Shown here one piece after another: positions 1 through 12,799 of a stretch of DNA of 64,000 nucleotides. The DNA is from Mytilus galloprovincialis (Eukaryota > Mollusca > Bivalvia > Mytilida > Mytilidae). The position numbers and the translations under genes are program-made. The notes beneath the pieces were generated by a model that saw only the letters and a list, made by a program, of their open reading frames with translations, was not told the origin of the DNA and made no database searches. Positions within the stretch are counted from its first letter, which is position 1, and the number at the start of each line of letters is the position of its first letter. The stretch is taken from the NCBI RefSeq assembly GCF_965363235.1, contig NC_134841.1, positions 32,889,440 through 32,953,439 on the forward strand, given 5' to 3'.

Positions 1-3000
1 ACATGTTACACTTCCCCTGAATATTTACCTCTGTATATAAATTAACGAGTTGTACACTATTATCCCACTGTACAAATATTTCAAGTATTGATCCATTTTT
101 CGTATCATGTGAGTCCTGTGAACACATTCCCAATCATCTCACATTGTGACTAATAACTGCCGAAATTAATAACTCATGTCCAATCACCGTGAGTTGCCAA
201 TGGAAACCATTTAATAACCTTAGCTTCAGGCTGATATCCTGTCCTTTGACATGCTAATCATGACAGCTGAACAATCTCAATTTCTGGCAGACAGCCAAGT
301 CTACTTAATTAATGTTATCTCGACAAGTTTTATTCGTCGAAAAGTGTGCAAATTTTACTAGCAAGTTTTCATGATAAACGGAGTGATATCTCATTTGTTT
401 TTTTTAGTAATCGAACAATAATTAATTTAATCATTTGAATGTTCGACGGAAATGCATTGTGATTATGAATTATAGGAGCCCCTTTCAACAGCCGACATTC
501 ATATTTAAATACCACCTTTTTCTGCATGGCTTAGTTTATTCCTGCAAACAAAAGGTTTATTATAGTCTGTGTATAATACGATTTGGCACGAGGCCCATAA
601 CGCTATTCATTCAAACAAGAAGTACGAAATTAAACAATTGATTGGTATTTCTAAAGTGTAATCAATATAAGCTGGAGGCACAGGCAATAACATATACAAC
701 CAGTTTACCTGTGGCGAATTCTCTGGACTTGGATTGACTGATTATATCATCTACTTAAATAGAACACAGGTAAACATTCGTACATGTGTACAATTAATCA
801 CTAGACACACCTGCGACCTTGTTCATGAAATGTTATAATTTGACGACGACACATAAAAAACAGACTTAGAGTGACAATCGTATTTCAATTATATCATCAG
901 CATTTTTAAAATATAGCAGACGACAAGTAACAGCTGCAGCAGACGATATTTCTATAAACAGCTGTGCATGTTACCACAGGAACGATCCCGTAGGCACTCA
1001 CAGATAATGTTATCATGTCATTTTATCTGTAGGCTGAAACTATTATTCAATACTAATCAATTACTGTAACGACGTTGTCATAGAAACACATGCGTCATGT
1101 TATCCGGATTAATGTTAAGCCTTTGTAATCCGGATCTAAACATAAAAGGATTTCCCGGATAGTCCAAGGATAAAACAAACAAACAAGTTAAATAAAACAA
1201 TAAAAAAAAAAAAAAAAAATAAAAGATTAGATATATAAATTAAATACTTGACTAAAATTTCTATATTCTTTTGAACGGAAATGCCAAATAATATCAAAAA
1301 CAGTAAACGGATATCCGACATTGTGAGTCAGGATGTGTTAATGATTACTTGTACACAGCACTTAGAAATTATTAATAGATCTATATATCCATATTTTTGC
1401 CATGTTATTCGAAACAACCCAATAACTCTCTTGAGTGCAACTGGAATGTAACTTAAGTGAGGTTTTGGAATTTGTGTCAAATGTTCGGACTCCTTGGTGG
1501 TTTTCCATACAATACAATGTAAAATATTTTGCCCCATAACACCCATTTATTTTTTTTATATAAGACTTAATATCTCATGAAAGTTCATTTACCAAAATTT
1601 TAGAAGATTCTCAATTTTCTTTCTTTTGTTTTGAGACATAATAATACCAATGCAAATATAAGGTAAAAGTCCGAGTCAGCCTTTTCCCGCCATATTTTAA
1701 ATCTCAAATATCTCAAAAAGGAGGTCCATGACCTTTCAATATTTTTAGCTTATTTTATTCCTTAATTGATGCTCTACCAGCTTATAGTATCAATTTTAAC
1801 TTCTTAATTTATTAATTTTCGACTAACCTCACCTAAGTACATCCTTAAATTAAATTAAGACGTCAGATATAGACGGAATATTTTAAAATTCATTCCGTAA
1901 AACTTTGTCAGAGTAAATCAGTAAGCCGTATTTTTTTTTAACGGATTTCAAAATTTTATCAAGCATGGTTATCATTTATAAAATAGATCAGCAGTTATCG
2001 GCTTCATTTGCGCCGCCTTTGATTGAAAAATATACCAGTTTAAGCATAAAATCGTATACCCTTTTTTAAGCCTCGCTCCGCTCGGCGATATATATATACA
2101 TATGAATATATGGTTTTTAGGAATCCTGAATCCGTCCTTGCGCTTTACTCAACTAAAAGCGTTCTCCTCAACTAAAATAGTCGAAACGGTAACATGCCAG
2201 TGAATTATTAATTCAACTCCATCTCGGCTGAAGGGTATCGACATTGATTCGACAGAAACCAGTGTCGACACAATGTAATTACGGGATAAATCCAATGCGT
2301 TAATTTCTCTTGCAGAGCCAGCATATTATTTTTCAATTTGTAGGAGTGGGGCCGATTTGTTTTGCCTTTAAAGGGAGAGAACAAAATCATAAATATATAC
2401 TTGAAGAAAACATAAGTTTACAATCCGGAAAAAGGTAGGGGCAGGGCATCTAGGATTCCCGTGAATCCGCTGCTCATGAACCTAATTCTATTATGTATTT
2501 CGTGCGTCCTACGCGCTTTTCAGAGTTAACTATTTAGATACACTCAAACCCAAGGATATAGAAACATAAGAAGTATAATTTTGAATGTGTTTTATGGAAA
2601 TAAGCATTGTGTATAATTTTCATAACTTGTGGCAAACTAAAGTCATGAAAGTTAGAGAACGAAAACCAAGTTTTGGACAGACAGACGAACGGACGGATAG
2701 ACGGACAGAAAAGGACAAAGGCTAAACTTATAACCCCTCCGCCACGACAAGGACATAAAAACAATAAGCCATGAAATATTTTAGATAAGTTCAAGGGCAG
2801 TTATTCCTTGTAAATAATCACGAAACGCCATCTCACTATTTGCATAACAAGCCAAACAGCTTAATATCTAAAGGATAACAACTAAAATGGCCTGACAACA
2901 ATTGGATTATGGAGACGAGAGAGCGAAAATGCGGAAAGTCGGATGTTATATACTACAACCAATGCCTCAACCACCCAAAACAAGAAACAAATACCATACA

Positions 3001-3357
3001 AGGTGCCGGGAAAAGCCCAAAATCTGACTTATCAAATTTTGAAGCATTAAACTTTTTTTTTAGCTATTTAACATTATAAACAATTTGAGCATTTATTTGA
3101 AAGCCGTTTCTATTTTGATAAAGAAAGAAAAAGAAAAACTTTAATGCCAGTTTGGTCAGTTCTGGACTGATAATTTGAACTGTTAAGCTACAATCTTGGC
3201 ACTTTAAATCAATTTAAATTCAAAAGATAATCTGTCAACTGCATTGTAAAATAAAGTCTACAGACAGTCTGACGAAGACCACAATGACAAAACTATATGA
3301 TAGGAAAGCAAAAAGCAGAAAAATAGAAGAATAAAAAAGACAAATGAAAATATAACC
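1..3357. other. Gene-free AT-rich region
   Basis: I see no supported gene here. The open frames are short and cross low-complexity sequence such as the A run near 1202-1219. A segment around 2640-2750, with repeated GGACGGAC-like units followed by a C-rich CCCCTCCGCC stretch, resembles sequence at 6685-6745 and is probably a dispersed-repeat fragment. Confidence 0.5.
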
Positions 3358-3852
3358 AGATGCTCCGCAGGGCGCAGCTTTATACGACCGCAGAGGTGAA
3401 ACCCTGAACAGTTGGGGCAAGTATGGACACAATATTTAAGCTTGATACAGCTCTGAATTTGGATTGTGATTAAATAGTTGACATGCACAACATAGGTTTC
3501 TGACACAGAATGAATGTGGTCTAAGAACTTAAACATAAAAACTTTAAAATTTTAAATTGGACTTTTACCTATTATGGTCCAATATCCAAAATCTAAATAC
3601 ATGGTTAGATTCAGCATATCATAGAACCCCAAGAATTCAATTTTTGATGAAATCAAATAATGTTCAATTTTAGACCCTTTAGACCGCAATGTGGACCAAT
3701 TTGATAACTGGGCCCAAATATTAAAAATCTAAATACATGGTTAGATTCAGCATATTAAAGAACCCCATATATTCATTTTTTGTTGAAATAAAACAAAGTT
3801 TAATTTTTGACCCTTTGGACCTTAATGTAGACCAATTTGAAAACGGGACAAT

Positions 3853-3992
3853 ACTGTGCAATTGAATATTTCTTGCTGTTGCGCAAAACTGTGCAATTGA
3901 AAATTTCTTGCTATTGCTCAATATTGTGCAATTAGATATTTCTTGCTATTGCGCAATACTGTGCAATTAAAAATTTCTTGCTATTGCACAAT
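3853..3992. repeat. 35-bp tandem repeat, 4 copies
   Basis: Four imperfect copies of a unit starting ACTGTGCAATTGAA and ending near TTGCTATTGCGCAAT lie end to end inside element family A. Each unit holds two arms (GTGCAATT and ATTGCGCAAT) that are partly complementary. Confidence 0.75.
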
Positions 3993-4369
3993 ACTTAATA
4001 TAATAATTTTGGACCCCGATTTGGACAAACTTGAAAACTGGGCCCATAATCAAAAATCTAAGTACATGTTTAGATTCAGCATATCAAAGAACCCCAAGAA
4101 TTCAATTTTTGATAAAATCAAGCCAAGTTTAATTTTGGACCCTTTGGACCTTAATGTAGACCAATTTGAAAACAGGACCAAACATTAAGAATCTGAATAC
4201 ACGGTAAGATTTGGCATATCTATATATATAACCCCAATAATTCATTTTTTTTATGAAATCAAACAAAGATAATTTTGGATCCTTTTGACCCCTAATTCGT
4301 TGAGACCGAAACTCCAAAAATCAATTCAAACCTTGCTTTTGTGGTCATAAACAGTTAACCTTGTGTTAA

Positions 4370-4957
4370 AAGGAGTAGGTCCGGTAAGGACCGATTTTGG
4401 CCTCAAATTTCAGGTTCATCTGACGAAAGATTTTGACCACTTTTTAAACACTTAAGTGTCTATTTCATTTGATTCGATTAGTTTATGTGAAAGATTTTAA
4501 CTGATTTAGTCATAAAAAACGATCCGATTCAAGCTTAAATATGAAAAATCTACCAAATATGCCGAAAAATGTCACTTTTCAGATGGTTTTTGTCAAAAAT
4601 GAAAGTGGCCGCATCCGTGTTCATCCTCAACCTTTATATATGTTATGTATAATCATAAAATACAACCTTACATTTCAATATTAATGATGAACACGAATGC
4701 GGCCACTTTCGTTTTACACGAAAACCGTCCAAAATTCAACTAAAATGCTAGAATTGTGAAGATTTCAGTAATTTAGCATGACTTAATGGTGCTAGTACCC
4801 GATATATGTGCATTGTATTATCAAATGAAAAACAGCCCATATTTATGTAGCAGAAGCATTCTACTGTCCAATAAATAAATAAAAGTTTACATTTTAACAA
4901 TTTTGTAAAACTGCTATATTTTGGGGCCAAAAAGGGGTCTAACTGGACCTACTCCTT
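4370..4957. mobile_element. MITE with AAGGAGTAGGTCC inverted ends
   Basis: The left end AAGGAGTAGGTCCGGT and the right end, read on the other strand as AAGGAGTAGGTCCAGT, form a terminal inverted repeat around about 590 bp. It interrupts family A sequence: the flanks resume the pattern seen uninterrupted near 5110-5140. An internal inverted repeat centred near 4660 (arms with GTGGCCGCAT and ATGCGGCCAC) could fold into a hairpin. The left flank includes TTAA. A relative with similar ends lies at 25855-26608. No coding capacity is visible. Confidence 0.65.
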
Positions 4958-5250
4958 TCATAGATTTCTATTAACTTATACATGTACTAAAGTTATTGTG
5001 CAAAAACCCAAGAAAAATGCTTATTAGGGACCTGTTGTTGTCCCCTAATTCCTAAACTGTTGGGACTATAACTCCTAAAATCTATCCCAACCTTTCTTTT
5101 GTGGTCATAGACCTTATGTTAAAATTTCATAGATTTCTATTTACTTTTACTAAAGTTAGAGTGCGAAAACCAAATGTCTTCGGACGACGACGACGCCAAC
5201 GTGATACCAATATACGACCAAAAAATTTTCAATTTTTGCGGTCGTATAAA

Positions 5251-5395
5251 AAGATGATGCATGTGGTATGATTGCCAATGAGAGAAATCTCCAAAAGAGA
5301 CCAAATTACACAGAAATAAATAGCTATAGTTCACCATAGCACCTTCAGCAATGAGCAAAACCCATACCGCATATATATATATATATATATATAGT
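5251..5395 (+). repeat. Dispersed repeat family B fragment with (AT)n
   Basis: The segment carries the GTGGTATGATTGCCAATGAG core, then a short tract with GAGCAAAACCCATACCGCAT, and ends in an AT dinucleotide run at about 5371-5392. The same core recurs at 13716-13790, 23425-23620, 31765-31890, 54440-54500 and, reversed, at 34555-34595, 47290-47355 and 55670-55755. I regard it as a common bivalve dispersed repeat of unassigned class. Confidence 0.55.
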
Positions 5396-6830
5396 CAGCT
5401 ATAAAATGATTGAATGATCAACGGAAATTTTAAATATTGTCTCGACTAAATCTTAAACAAACTGATGGCAATCAATTAGTTAAGAGATTTGATTTTTCTT
5501 TTTTATATATGTTTAAAATTTAAGTAACGACTAAGGTCATCTCACCGAGCTACACAGGTGCTCTCGATATTTTATGTTTACAATAACAATTTGGTCGAAG
5601 TGATTAATCGGAAACCAAAAGTGACTGACGGACTGTCGGACGTGTCAAACACATTTTAACCATTTTTTTCGACACATTGGATATGTATACAAAAATGGTT
5701 TTAAATAAATGATACAAATTTCGTACAAAAAGACGGAATGTAATTAGTTTCAGTCTGTTTAATCAAGGAGGTTATATGACCTCCTTGATTTAATTAAGTG
5801 TTATAAGTAGAGATTGGACGACGTGCTTTCCATATAACTATATGATAGTACAGAGTAATCAATACTTAAAGTAATTGAAACCATATTAACTCTTATAAAT
5901 TCGAAGTTCGAAAACAATTTAATCGATTTTATTTAGATTATAGTACAAGTTGTAATATTTGCTTTTTAGTAGTTAATCTTGTACAAATGTTAGGAATGTT
6001 TAAACTAATTGAACGTTTCGTGTAAATATAAAACAGTTTCTGTATACGACACTTGATACTGAACTATTACGTAATTGTCCCAAGATAATAATTGAGTTCA
6101 TACTAGGCGACGGCATATACTTCAGTTCTAAGTTCAACTTTCGATGACATGAACGTTCGAGGATACAATTTTTGGGTGTTTATCAATAAAAAAAAAAAAA
6201 AAACAAAGACAGAACGTACGTACGGACGTACGTCCCAAACTTGGTTTCCCTTCTCTGACTACAAATGTTCTGAAACTTATGTACAGTTTTTCCGATATTA
6301 ACGTGACATCTAATAACAGAAGTAATTGTGAGCAACCTATTCGAAACAACTTTGTGACTGATTGTAGAGATAAAATTATTAATACTCGTGCGTCTGTATA
6401 TGTTTTTTGTGTACCAAATCCGATTTTTTGGTTAAGTCATAGAAAATCGTGTATTCTCAGTTTTAATTACCACAATTGAATTTTGCTTCTAGAATGACAA
6501 TCCGATACACGAAATTTTAACAGAGACAAAGTATTATAAGATCCCCTACCATTAAAAAAAGAGTTTATGCGTCCCCTTTTTTTAAAAAAAATAATGTAAA
6601 AAAAATGATATTCAAATTATAAGTCCTCTAAAAATATCTATTACAGTAAAATAAAGACACATTGCAACATGCATATGACTGTCGTACTGACGGACGGACA
6701 GTCAAGGGTAAAACTGCATGCCCTCTCCGCTACGGCGGAGGCATAACTTTTTTTTACTATCATTTTATTTATATCTCAGAGAAATGAAAGCTTCAGAGCC
6801 AATGCAATATGATTTCCTTTATAAATAATA
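5396..6830. other. Gene-free region
   Basis: I see no gene. A perfect short palindrome (AAGGAGGT...ACCTCCTT) lies near 5765-5786, a poly-A run near 6186-6202, and a C-rich GGACGGACAG...GCTACGGCGGAGG tract at 6690-6745 similar to the one near 2700. Confidence 0.4.
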
Positions 6831-6834
6831 TTTC

Positions 6835-7350
6835 CATAACTTAAACATTTTATCAGCACTTATTTTCGAAAGTGTCAAAGATATTGACGAAGATTTAAGT
6901 TTCATAAAAATCCAACAAAAAATGTCCACATTAGAGCATTTAAAAAGCAATTTTCTATATCATATAAATCAATATTTCCATAGGGCATCAAACTTTAAGA
7001 ATAATTTATCAGCACTGATTTTTGAACTCGCCAAAGACATTGATGATATAAATATAAATTTCATAAAAGTCCAGCAAGAATTGTGCACATTAAAATGCTC
7101 ATAAGGCATTTTCCCCCATATGATTAATATTCCAATGGCAATAACTCTTTTGAAAATAATTGATATTCGAACTCGTCAAATACATCGCTTATAAAACTTC
7201 ATAAAATTCGGACAATAATTGAAAACATGAGCGATGCAATTTTTCATATATTTATTTAATGTTTCTAGGGGGATTTTTTGTTTTAAATCAATTGATCGGC
7301 ACTGACTTTCGAACTTGTCCAAGACATTGCTGATTTAAATTTATGAGGAA
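6835..7350 (+). repeat. Degenerate tandem repeat, unit about 170 bp
   Basis: Three to four diverged copies of a block recur, each with TATCAGCACTGATTTT-like sequence, then CGAACTCGTCAAAGACATTG-like sequence, then TTCATAAAANTCC. The copies have drifted and differ in length. The short open frame over part of this array is a by-product of the repeat. Confidence 0.55.
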
Positions 7351-10300
7351 TTTTTTATAATAATATGGCAAGAATTGAACACGCGAGAACACCAACAAGA
7401 CTGGACGGATACCCGGTGTTTCTATACCCCCGCAACGCATTGCGCAGGGGACAAACAATCATCAAAAATGTAGCCCATCTTCAGATATCGACTACTTGGT
7501 CCGTCTTTAATTACGTATTTTACACGTCACTCTGTGAGTTAAACAAATATTGCGACGTCACAGTTATTCATCGAGCATACAATCAAATAATCTAACGCCG
7601 AATATCAAAAAATATCTATGTACGCTGTTATCTAATATTACCCAATCTAATATCAAGCGCCTCTCAACACGCCACTTTTTATCGCTTCATTTCCCACGAG
7701 ACAAATAATCAATATCATACTTCACAATTACCGGATAACGTAGTCATGGTAACATTATTTACTGTGGCATTTCAATACCATACCACTATCTTTAATCAAC
7801 AAAGGTCGTCAATAGAAACATAAACGTCCCGAGATAATTACCGCCCAAGTGAAAATAGCAGACGACTAAAGTTCACATATAAAATTGGCGGAAGGCCAAG
7901 ATTTTTCTTTACGTTTACACGAGGTTTTATTACACCTGCCAAGCCACCTATTTACATTGTACATTAACCACTATGTAATAAATTTAATGTGTAGCGTGAT
8001 GAATTCAGCTCTTAGAAAAAAGTTGTTTAAATATCTTGTTAAATATCAACTAAAAAAGAAAAATTAGTTCTATTGATATAAATGTACAAAATAAATATTT
8101 ACCTCTATCTGTTATCTTTAAAGTGTTACTGCTAGTGATATGTTCTTCTCGTTTTCGGAATGCCAATTATCTGTCAGTGTGCTTTCCTGTCACGTGATTA
8201 TTTGAGTTCATGCCAAGCGTATTGATAATAAAACTATTATACTCTGAAACAAACTGAGTTGTATTCAACTGATCATACTTGTTGTATTCAACTAGGGATA
8301 CTTGTTGTATTCGTGAATACTGACGTCAAATAGTTGTTGATTCAATTGTTTAATATTAAAAGGCCATCACTGCCGACTCAAATGTGACATATGTTCCTCC
8401 TAGCGTATAGTCTGTCGGGAAACCTTTCCGTCCGGAAACTGGAGAATCTAGAACAAGCATGTAACAAATATTTCAACAACTTTTCTTCTAGTGTTGGGGT
8501 AGCAAATCAAATACTTATTTCCATTTTTTTAATTGATTGGTTGCTTTGAGTAATTTTAATTGCCTATCAATTTAACAATTGACACGTTCCTTTCAAGAAA
8601 CAGGAAAAATTCGAAATGACTGAATTTATATTATAAAACCATGAAGGTTTCAGCAAATTTTATTATGTACAGTACTGTACGATATAAAATAGTTTAAGAT
8701 TTTTCCGAAAAAAAATCTTCTCAGCATGCATTGTTTTAATAAAAAAAAAAAAATATAATTTTCATGTTGTAAATAACTCCGGCATTATTTTGACCTTTCC
8801 CATTGTTCTTCAAGCTTTAAGGTCACTGCTCTAATATTTTATTGACTCGTGTAAATAAGGAAGACATGCGCATTATTGATCATTCAAACTTTAATTTACT
8901 TGTCTGGTTTATGCTGATGTCCCATGGCTTAATGCTATCTTACTGACGCTTGGAATCGGAATTTTGATTAAACAAAAAACGAAATTGTTTATTAAAACGT
9001 CATTGGGTATACGTTCACATGTTTAAATTACAACGCTATGCCCAATGATTCTGGAAACAACAGACAGAACTATATCTTCTCTGCAAAAAAAATTTGCTGT
9101 TTGCCACATTTTTTGCAAAAAACCAAATAGATGAGAAGTATATAAAAACCCTTCTTGTAAATCGCAACATTTATATCTACGAAAGCCCAGAGAAAAAAAA
9201 AATTATATCGTTATCTCAATATATTTATATCGTTAATTCGATATAATTAAATCGTTATCTCGATACATTTATATCGTTATATCAAAATAGTTTCCTGTGA
9301 ACATAAATTACAAAGAGAAAAGTAGATTATATGGGTTTATGTAAACTAAGCTAGTTATGTTTCAATGGTAGAAAACCATGGGCGTTCTATCTAAAAAAAC
9401 ACTTAAATATCTCGGTTATATATAACACATACCATTTCGAAAAAAATGTAACGATATCGAATTATATATGCAGCACAGATTAACACTTATTTTAAGTATT
9501 CTCCTGAACGGATAATACTATTTGTAAATTTGTAAATGTATTTTCCTTGAAGTGTTCTATGTTTGTACGATATGATAGATATAGATTTATTTTTGTTTGT
9601 TTGAGTAAGAGTAAAATTTGAAATTATTCAAGTTTTTGTTAATTTACAGTTAGAGGTCATTGTACTTGTTTTGCGAAGTATGGGGAACATTCAACTATTT
9701 TATTCTATATTATTATCTAGAGATAAATACTTTTCTGCGAATGATGCATTGCAGTTCATGATTTAACTATAAAACTTTACACATGCATTTTCTAAGACAT
9801 CATTTAAATATAACAACTGCAAACTTAAATCTTGTATCGAAATGTATATAACCTATTTGAAGGCCCATCAATCTTAGTCACTATAAATTCAAGGTAAACG
9901 TATACATGTTATGTTTAACGCATTCTTAGTCCAGAAGTCTACATTTCGGTAGTAAGTGTTACCCTTAAAATGACCTTTACGTTTTCATGCGTTTTATCTT
10001 CTACAGCATGACGCACGGTCCCGTATCGTAGTATAAATTCTGCGAAGGCATAGAAGAGTCACTATATATATAAGGATTAGAACATGATCAAATTTGTACA
10101 GTATGATAAATTATTTACAGATTATTTGTTACAACATCAGTTCATTATTTTTTTATGTATATTGCGTAATCTGGCTGCAATGATTGATTTTCAACGATTT
10201 ATCTTTTAAGTTGCGTTTTTTCTATAAGACAAGTGACTATGATTTAAAACAACAATAACCTAGTTGAAGTTTATAAGAACGGTTTCTGTTTTATGTAACT

Positions 10301-10470
10301 GTCATAGTTCATGTGGTGCCTTCGTTCTCTTGTCAAGTGCTTTAAATTAATGGAATCTGTGTATATATACAAGTTTAATAACCATAGAAATTGATTGTTT
10401 TTATTTTGTATAATTCACAATGATTACTTTAATTTTAAATGAATTGGTTTATTTCCATTAAAGTTATTAA
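7351..10470. other. Gene-free AT-rich region
   Basis: I see no supported gene. A 76-codon open frame at 7365-7595 has no recognisable domain and no splice context. At about 9205-9290 a short AT-rich tandem series repeats TTATATCGTTATCTCGATA-like units. Confidence 0.4.
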
Positions 10471-10473
10471 ACA

Positions 10474-11030
10474 CATATGAAAGATGCCTTCTATGGTCGG
10501 GTTGTCTCTTTGGCACATTCCCCATTTCCATTCTCAATTTTATTAATATAACATTATGAATACGGGAGATGTTTCACATTGGTAAACATTAATGATACCA
10601 TTACCCAGAGTGCACAAAGAAACAAAAGGCCCCGAGAGTTCAACATACTGTTTTTGACAATACATAAGTGTTTAAACAATATGTCAATCTTAAGATAGGC
10701 TCATGTTTAAAAAAGAATATGCATATTAGATTAAACAAATTCTGTAACAAAGATCATATGCTAGTTGCAAACTGAAAACGGAAGAAGCATATAATACTAA
10801 TCAGGACCGTTTTAAAATTTTCTTATCGCTTGTTCAACCCTTCCGTCCGTCCGTCTGTGTGTCTCTCACAAACTATTTTACGGATAATAACTTTAGTATT
10901 ATTTGCTTGAATTGACTGAAACTTATACAGATTAAATATAAAGGAAAGGAGAAGTCATAGAGCAGCCAACAGCCGAAGGCCACCAATAGGTCTTCAATGT
11001 AGCGAAAAATTCCCACACCCGTTTTTATTT
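10474..11030. repeat. Two opposed fragments of a dispersed repeat
   Basis: Sequence at 10490-10545 (GGTCGGGTTGTCTCTTTGGC then CACATTCCCCATTTCC) and sequence at 10960-11023 on the opposite strand (fragments ending near CGCTACATTGAAGACC) look like neighbouring parts of one common bivalve repeat, here separated and in opposite orientation. Related pieces occur at 50412-50475 and 54330-54385. The class is unknown. Confidence 0.45.
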
Positions 11031-12196
11031 TAAGATTGGTAGACATTTTGAATTATAACAATTTTGTGGAGAAAATTAGCATTAATAGTTTATCTATACC
11101 CCTCCAAGCCTTCTAGTATTCTATAGTTTTCTAGTATTTTAACCCTTGAAATGAATCCCAAAATGTAATTTTAGTAGATTTCTATTCATGAGCATCAGAA
11201 AAAAGTTAGACTTTTACTTGTAATTAGATATGCAACATTTAACGACATTGACCGTTTAAGTCCAAACAATGGTCCGCCATCTTCTGTCCCCGAGCATTCA
11301 GTTTTTTATATCATGCTATTACCTTTTAAATTTTGTAGTTATACCTTTGATATGACCTGTATATAAATATAATGATTAGTGCATTTAACATTACAAAAGA
11401 AAGGTGAAAAACTAAGACGTTCGGTATTTTAACTAACGAAACATTTTCTTTCTAGTAAAAATTACATGTTTGAGTAGTTCCCTTCAAAATTATTTTTCCT
11501 TGCCAATTTATTGATTACGTAATGTTAAAATGCAGAACAAAGATCCATTAATTGTTTAATAATATAAAACTTTGTCGTTCTTTAAAGGTATTAGCTGTCA
11601 AAATAATATACACCAATTTGACTCAAATTCTCACAATTGATTTTTTACATACTAAAACGTATATCCAAATTGCAAAAAGTTCAAAACAAATAATTGATTG
11701 CATTGACTCGATGATATATATCAACATTTCGTGTGAATTTTCGTCAAGATGTCTTCTAATTAATCATCGACTTGACCTTCAAAGCCGTCGACGGTCATAT
11801 AATCTGATATGAACATAGATATAGATATAAGCAGATAGCGACCACATGCAATGGATTTTCTAGGTTTGTTTTATTTCATATTTTAGGCTAATAAGTATGG
11901 ACTTCATCGTTATTACCTGTATAACAATGATTGTTTGTGGATCGAAAAAGTCAACCAAATCATTCATCATACTTTCACTTCCAATGTTGACATCCTTTTT
12001 CCATTTAACAGCTTAGCAGATGCGTAACCAATCTCGAGTAAAGGGTTTGATTGAAGGTCACATGCATACGGATGGAATGAGGTCGAATTATTAACTTGCA
12101 AGTAAATAATTCATCAGCGGTGTTACTAGCTAATTTTGACAAAATGATCAAAATTGCTGCTGAAAGCGAACTATTATTCCACTGTATATATACATA
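11031..12196. other. Gene-free region
   Basis: I see no supported gene. An 86-codon open frame at 11552-11812 is AT-rich, has no recognisable motif and no good splice context. Confidence 0.35.
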
Positions 12197-12198
12197 TA

Positions 12199-12799
12199 TA
12201 AACGCCTAAAAAAGTGTACACAACAACACCAAATGCAAAAAAAGGTAATTATAAATGTAATTATTTATAAATATTTCGGATAACAGATATCCTTCCTCAG
12301 TCAGATTCTGATGTTAAATGAATCATCTTTAAGTCTTTTTAGATTAAACTATTACAATCTTGAAATTTATACTAAAAAAAGTCAAACCAGACATCAGTTA
12401 AGACGCTTGTACCATTCTAAAAATTTGTTAAACATGACATAGGTTATATGGCTTATTACAACTGGAAGTTCAAATATATGCAATTATGTGCGATATGAAC
12501 TAGCACAATTCTAAAACTTTAACGGGAACGACAATTATGGTACAAGAATGATTACGTCAATAAAATTACAAAATGTTTAACAAATTTTTAGAATGGTACA
12601 AGCGTCTTAACTGATGTTCGGTTTGACTTTTTCATTGTATATATTTCAAGATTGTAATAGTATAATCTAAGAAGACTTAAAGATGATTCATTTAACATCA
12701 GAATCTGACTGAGGAAGGATATCTGTTATTCGAAATATTTATAAATAATTACATTTATAGTTTGGTGTTGTTGTGTACACTTTTTTTTAGGCGTTTATT
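12199..12799. mobile_element. Large foldback element, arms about 225 bp
   Basis: The left arm begins AAACGCCTAAAAAAGTGTAC and the right arm ends with the complement (GTGTACAC...TAGGCGTTT). The arms are near-complementary for about 220 bp, including AGGAAGGATATCTGTTAT and the CAGACATCAGTTAAGACGC region, and enclose about 150 bp of unique sequence. There is no transposase frame. This fits a foldback or MITE-type DNA element. A target duplication is uncertain because the flanks are TA-rich. Confidence 0.75.

Larger units (their letters stand above)
3358..5250 (+). mobile_element. Non-autonomous element, family A, copy 1
   Basis: This repeat begins with a GC-rich head (TGCTCCGCAGGGCGCAGC) followed by TTTATACGACCGCA, and ends with the inverse TGCGGTCGTATAAA at 5237-5250. 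The two ends are therefore a short terminal inverted repeat. The body consists of diverged internal blocks, each with a GACCAATTTGAAAAC-type and a TTAGATTCAGCATATC-type segment. A second copy lies in the opposite orientation at 42840-43895. I see no transposase frame, so it is non-autonomous. It contains a 35-bp tandem array (3853-3992) and a younger insertion (4370-4957). The superfamily is unknown to me. Confidence 0.6.

Noticed and set aside
7365-7595. 76-codon plus-strand frame
   Set aside because: No recognisable domain, no splice sites that make sense, and no neighbouring exon.
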